This document shows positions 41,346 through 44,904 of a stretch of DNA of 44,904 nucleotides, in pieces. Within the stretch, counting starts at the first letter, position 1. Each line of letters starts with the position of its first letter. Source of the DNA: an uncultured Porphyromonadaceae bacterium. GTDB lineage: Bacteria > Bacteroidota > Bacteroidia > Bacteroidales > Muribaculaceae. The stretch covers positions 1 to 44,904 of the forward strand of contig CANPMT010000018.1 of assembly GCA_947575235.1 (NCBI GenBank), given 5' to 3'. The position numbers were made by a program, and so were the translations under genes. The notes under the pieces were generated by a model. The model worked only from the letters and a program-made list of their open reading frames with translations. It was not told the origin of the DNA and made no database searches.

Positions 41346-41423
41346 GCAAGGAGGACAGGCTTCCAGCCTGTCAACAGTGTCAAACCCAAATACAGAGCAA
41401 GGAGGACAGGCTGCCAGCCTGTC
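41346..41423. repeat. Two REP units upstream of the RAYT gene (inverted orientation)
   Basis: Copies begin at 41346 and 41397, exactly 51 bp apart, with GCAAGGAG directly before the stem GACAGGC / GCCTGTC and loops TTCCA and TGCCA. They are the reverse complement of the right-edge array, including the linker (GTCAAACCCAAAT). A GGAG tetranucleotide next to the stem is the mark I associate with RAYT recognition. The rest of the gap to 41578 holds a possible promoter (ATTG at 41523-41526, 19 bp, TAATTTTG at 41546-41553) and a 15-codon frame at 41557, with nothing else recognised. Confidence 0.85.
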
Positions 41424-41578
41424 AGAACCGTCAAAACCAAAGAAACATCGAAAACGTGACAATAAAACTTACCCCAGTTTTCTCATGTTATTCCTGAAAA
41501 CTAATGTTTGACAACACATTTTATTGTTTTATCAGATTATTTTTATAATTTTGCATATGAATCCGAATTCTAAATCCT

Positions 41579-41887
41579 TTAGAGAAAGGAATAGGTCGGA
41601 TTGAAATAATTAAGAAAGCGTTTATCTGCGCTGATTCTTGACTGCTTGAAATTCTCGCAAAATTTCATATTCATGTCAAGGATTGTGCAATGGTAGATGC
41701 CCTGTATATGTAGTATACTGCATTCTGCATAGATTCTAAAAATAGATTCTGTGCAAGTGTAATTATTGCATACACAAGCGTGGGCTTCTACGTTGCCGTC
41801 CAACATGAATAGGGCAATGCGAGAAGCCTCAAGCAGTAGGATGGCAATGATACAGAATCCTACGCTTCTTTTGTAAAATCTAACCAT
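41579..41887 (-). CDS. Small exported Cys-rich protein, possibly NVEALA-like
   Basis: 102 residues. A hydrophobic N-terminal stretch (VGFCIIAILLLEASRIALFML) leads to NVEAHACVC, which resembles the NVEALA motif of small Bacteroidales exported peptides. After it come several Cys residues (CVCNNYTC, YAEC, YHC, FC). There is no clear promoter upstream on the minus strand, and the next gene is divergent 37 bp away. It could be a degenerate family member or a chance reading frame in AT-rich DNA. Confidence 0.4.
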   Translation of the reverse strand: MVRFYKRSVGFCIIAILLLEASRIALFMLDGNVEAHACVCNNYTCTESIFRIYAECSILHIQGIYHCTILDMNMKFCENFKQSRISADKRFLNYFNPTYSFL

Positions 41888-41924
41888 TTAGCCAAAGAGA
41901 GGATGACTGAGGCTTATAACACCA

Positions 41925-44687
41925 ATGAAACTTTTAAAGCTTATTATTTGCTGTTTGATGGTGGCTTTTTCAGCAACTTCCCAACTATGGGGCGCTACCT
42001 CAACATTATTCGTCGGGCAGAGTTACCAAACAGAAATCGATGCCACAGGTTACCACTATTTGAGCATTGAATCAGTCTCGTCAACGAATCCCAGTGTGGC
42101 AGTATCGAAATTGGGCCTTACCGTAAAAGCTACGGTCAATGCTTATTTCTCGGGAGAATCCACAATTACAATCCGGTTAAAATATACACTATATGGGGGG
42201 CAGAATTATCAGTACCGTGATCAAGTGTTTACCTTGGCATGTATGGATACGCAAATAGCAGTTCTTCCCTCAGATCTCTCAATGAAAGCGGGGGAAACAA
42301 AGCAACTTAATTACAGTTTCAATTATCCCACCTATACCACTCCATCTATAACATGGAACTCCTCCGATCCATCTATCGCTGATATTTCATCGACTGGACT
42401 TATAACAGCAAAAAACACTGGTAATGTGACAATATATGCCCATTCCAATTTAGGTTCAAACAATGCTATTTGCAATGTGTCAGTCAATAATTCAGGGGGT
42501 GGTAATTCTGGGGGAAACATCTCCTTTGAAAATGCCGATAAAAACTGGTATGTCCCGACATCGGATGAATACCATCTTACAAAACCCAATGAGTTAGCAG
42601 GTCTCTCAGCATTAGTGGCTTCTGGCAATTCTTTTAAAGGGAAAACCATCTTTATCGATAATGATATTGACCTTAGTCCAATTAATTGGACTACTCCTAT
42701 TGGAGTCAATTCAAAATTCCCTTTTGAAGGGAGTTTTGATGCACAAAATCATAATATAAACTATAAAATAGATTTAACGATAACCACCGATAATCCGAAT
42801 GAAGTCTTTTACGGTCTGTTCGGTTATGTTGATGGTGTTATAAGTAACTTATCCACGACAGGGCAGATAAACATTTCTTCAAAAAGTAAGATGTCATATG
42901 TGTTTATTGGTGGTATTGTAGGAAAGGCAATTTCCAATGCAATTATAACTCAATGTTGCAATAATGTAGAGATTGAATACATCTCTAATACGCCGAACTC
43001 TTACTATTCATATTTAGGTGGAATTGTAGGTTCAATAAAAGGGGGAAAAGTCAATAATTGCGTTAATCGCGGTTCTATAACAGACAACTCCAAATGTAAT
43101 GGACAGGTACAATACAACAACCATTTCTTAGGAGGAATCAGTGGTCTTTCAGATGGTTCAAGCGGATGGTATTGTCTTAATTTAGGTAAAATTTACTGCG
43201 ATATAACTAATTCTGGTGTTAGTAATAACAAAATTCTTGCTCTTGTTGGTGGTGTGGCTGGAGCAATGAACTACGGAGCAAGATATCTCTACTCAGCTAA
43301 CATTGGAGATGTATTGGGAAGTGCTGATATAGTACGGTTAGGTGGAATTTCCGGGGTCATTCAAGATAAGTGCGTCTTGATTGATTGTTATGTTGGTTGT
43401 GAAGAGTTGGGAGACCCGACTGGAAGATCCTCCTCTTCAAGCACAAGTTGTATAGGAATATTAGGAGGAGACGCTAATCGTGCTTCTACTTATCAGTCGA
43501 ATTATGTGGCAAATGACATAATAAAATATAATTTCAGAAATAGTTGGCTATCAGCAGATGAATCATGTTCCCTAAAAGAAATGAGAACGGTTGAGTTTGC
43601 TGATAAACTTAATTCCTATGGAGATGATTCGCATTTCATAGGAATAACTGGCTTATTCCCCTTACCTGCGGTAAATGTTTTTATGAAAGAATATTTTAAA
43701 ACTGTGATTAAAGACATTACATCTACTTCAGCTATATTGGAATCAACTGCCAATTTATTGATTCAAGAGGATATTGTCAGTAGTGGTTTTCTTATAAAAC
43801 AAGATGATGGGAAAGAAAAGTATATCAATTGTGCTGCAGGAGAATATACTGCAAAACTGGATAATCTTATACCCAATCGTTCATATTATGTAAGGTGGTA
43901 TGCTAAGGGTGAATCCGGAGAGGAGTATTACGGGACAGACACAAAATTTGATACTTTTGCCATAAATCCTATTACTCTATACCCTGAAGATATATCTGTG
44001 TTCAGTGTCACAATAAGGGGTAAATGCTATTTTAGTGAGGGTACAAGATACGGCTTCTTTATAGAAGAAGATTCTGATGACGTTACCGGAAAGTATTATT
44101 GGTCCACTGATGTTGATGACAATTCCTATTCTTTGGTTGTAACTGATCTTAAAGGATACACCCGATATGTATGCAGAGCTGTGGTTGATGTGGATGGGAT
44201 AAATTATGAAGGAGATAGTATCCAGTTCGTGACTAATGCTGTGGCAACTTTGGCCCCATCAGACTTTACGGCTACTACCGCTACATTTAACGGCGAGATT
44301 GGAATTAAGGATGTTTCTGCAAAATTCGAATATAGAGCTCAATCTTGGCCTTCCGTGATAGATTCTGAAGAGTTGTTGTTATCAAATCCACAGATGGGTC
44401 GGGTTTCTATTGAAAGTACTGCACTTCAACTTAATGAGTCATATCAGTATCGTATAGTTGCAGAGACTGAAGAGAATGTCTTTTATGGAGACTGGATTCA
44501 ATTTGTTTTCTTAGGAGATTCATCAGCTCCCTCTATTATTGGTGAGGCGATAGATACGTCTTCTCCTGTTAAAATTTATAATTTATCGGGAGTGTTGATA
44601 TATGATGGACTGATGTCTGAGTTTAACGGGAGTGGAAGTATCTTTATAGTATGGCAGAATGGTAGAATATTCAAGATGATTAGATAA
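41925..44687 (+). CDS. Secreted Big2/GLUG-like surface protein with sorting tail
   Basis: 920 residues with a signal peptide (MKLLKLIICCLMVAFSATSQLWG). Residues about 110-190 form a bacterial Ig-like (Big2) domain (LPSDLSMKAGETKQLNYSF, WNSSDPSIADISSTGLITAK). A Gly/Ser linker follows, then about 200-560 with GLUG-type repeats of the pattern GGIVG...CxNxG (GGIVGSIKGGKVNNCVNRGS, GGVAGAMNYGARYLYSANIG). Two or three fibronectin-III-like units follow, and the tail IYNLSGVLIYDG...KMIR resembles a C-terminal sorting domain. It is an adhesin-like protein of unknown ligand, markedly AT-rich, and set between inverted REP clusters. Confidence 0.85.
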   Translation: MKLLKLIICCLMVAFSATSQLWGATSTLFVGQSYQTEIDATGYHYLSIESVSSTNPSVAVSKLGLTVKATVNAYFSGESTITIRLKYTLYGGQNYQYRDQVFTLACMDTQIAVLPSDLSMKAGETKQLNYSFNYPTYTTPSITWNSSDPSIADISSTGLITAKNTGNVTIYAHSNLGSNNAICNVSVNNSGGGNSGGNISFENADKNWYVPTSDEYHLTKPNELAGLSALVASGNSFKGKTIFIDNDIDLSPINWTTPIGVNSKFPFEGSFDAQNHNINYKIDLTITTDNPNEVFYGLFGYVDGVISNLSTTGQINISSKSKMSYVFIGGIVGKAISNAIITQCCNNVEIEYISNTPNSYYSYLGGIVGSIKGGKVNNCVNRGSITDNSKCNGQVQYNNHFLGGISGLSDGSSGWYCLNLGKIYCDITNSGVSNNKILALVGGVAGAMNYGARYLYSANIGDVLGSADIVRLGGISGVIQDKCVLIDCYVGCEELGDPTGRSSSSSTSCIGILGGDANRASTYQSNYVANDIIKYNFRNSWLSADESCSLKEMRTVEFADKLNSYGDDSHFIGITGLFPLPAVNVFMKEYFKTVIKDITSTSAILESTANLLIQEDIVSSGFLIKQDDGKEKYINCAAGEYTAKLDNLIPNRSYYVRWYAKGESGEEYYGTDTKFDTFAINPITLYPEDISVFSVTIRGKCYFSEGTRYGFFIEEDSDDVTGKYYWSTDVDDNSYSLVVTDLKGYTRYVCRAVVDVDGINYEGDSIQFVTNAVATLAPSDFTATTATFNGEIGIKDVSAKFEYRAQSWPSVIDSEELLLSNPQMGRVSIESTALQLNESYQYRIVAETEENVFYGDWIQFVFLGDSSAPSIIGEAIDTSSPVKIYNLSGVLIYDGLMSEFNGSGSIFIVWQNGRIFKMIR

Positions 44688-44725
44688 TAAATAAGGGTGA
44701 GGGCTTATGGCACTCACCCTTATTT

Positions 44726-44904
44726 GTTGACAGGCTGGAAGCCTGTCCTCCTTGCTCCGTCTTTGGGTTTGACACTGTTGACAGGCTGGAAGCCTGTCCT
44801 CCTTGCTCTGTCTTTGGGTTCGACGCTGTTGACAGGCTGGAAGTTTGTTCTCCTTGCTCTGTCTTTGGGTTTGACGCTGTTGACAGGCTGGAAGCCTGTC
44901 CTCC
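44726..44904. repeat. REP array with exact 51-bp period (runs off the right edge)
   Basis: Four units start at 44726, 44777, 44828 and 44879, each 51 bp apart. Each has GTT, the stem GACAGGC-TGGAA-GCCTGTC, CTCCTTGCTC and a conserved linker (TCTTTGGGTTTGAC). The third unit has a damaged stem (AAGTTTGTTC instead of AAGCCTGTCC). The fourth is cut by the window edge. The first lies 39 bp past the stop of the 920-residue protein gene and may also end its transcript. Confidence 0.9.

Noticed and set aside
44726..44904. Regularly spaced repeats that look like a CRISPR array
   Set aside because: The intervals between repeats are themselves conserved, the repeat is a self-complementary REP hairpin, and there are no cas genes nearby. 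It is a tandem duplication of a 51-bp unit.
1..44904. tRNA, rRNA, integrase, phage or conjugation genes
   Set aside because: None was recognised on either strand; the only transposase-like gene is the RAYT.

Overview
The window looks like a chromosomal segment of a gut-type Bacteroidota, probably order Bacteroidales and possibly Muribaculaceae- or Prevotella-like. The pointers are a SusC/SusD pair, a hybrid one-polypeptide sensor/AraC regulator, tandem GH92 genes, a LytS/LytR pair, and several start regions with the Bacteroidota promoter pattern TTTG-N19-21-TAnnTTTG. The species is inferred; no rRNA or tRNA gene was seen.

Region 1 (about 100-20221) is a polysaccharide utilization locus. A minus-strand arm carries susC, susD, a secreted jelly-roll protein and a secreted GH16 enzyme. 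A plus-strand arm carries the regulator, a 1108-residue secreted protein that joins GH43-like, GH105 and DUF2264 modules, a DUF4861 protein, KduD, a lone PTS-type IIC permease and KduI, ending at a strong terminator. The enzymes fit a glycan that yields unsaturated uronic acid. GH105 would release it, a KduI that unusually carries a signal peptide would isomerise it in the periplasm, the IIC protein could import it, and KduD would reduce it in the cytoplasm. Type II arabinogalactan is the best guess for the substrate. The regulator has kinase and AraC modules but no recognisable receiver domain.

Region 2 (about 20280-28950) is accessory DNA, much of it AT-rich. It has a YefM/YoeB toxin-antitoxin pair with a TGTACA operator, a 32-bp inverted fragment of that same pair, two small exported proteins of unknown function, and a 1948-residue Sec-exported RHS protein ending in a lipase-like tip (candidate toxin, with the two small proteins as candidate immunity factors). 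A HigA-like antitoxin follows, with only a 21-codon stub of HigB.

Region 3 (about 28950-40570) has a LytS/LytR-type two-component pair, a possible small RNA, a 161-bp MITE-like hairpin element with 3-bp duplications, a membrane-anchored AraC regulator, a CE2-like SGNH esterase, and a tightly coupled GH92-GH92-MFS operon for alpha-mannoside use.

Region 4 (about 40570-44904) is a REP/RAYT system: a REP-associated tyrosine transposase with palindromic repeats on both sides, repeated as exact 51-bp units. Inverted clusters of these repeats bracket an AT-rich cargo of a short NVEALA-like ORF and a 920-residue secreted Big2/GLUG-like protein. Two more copies lie at the left edge of the window.
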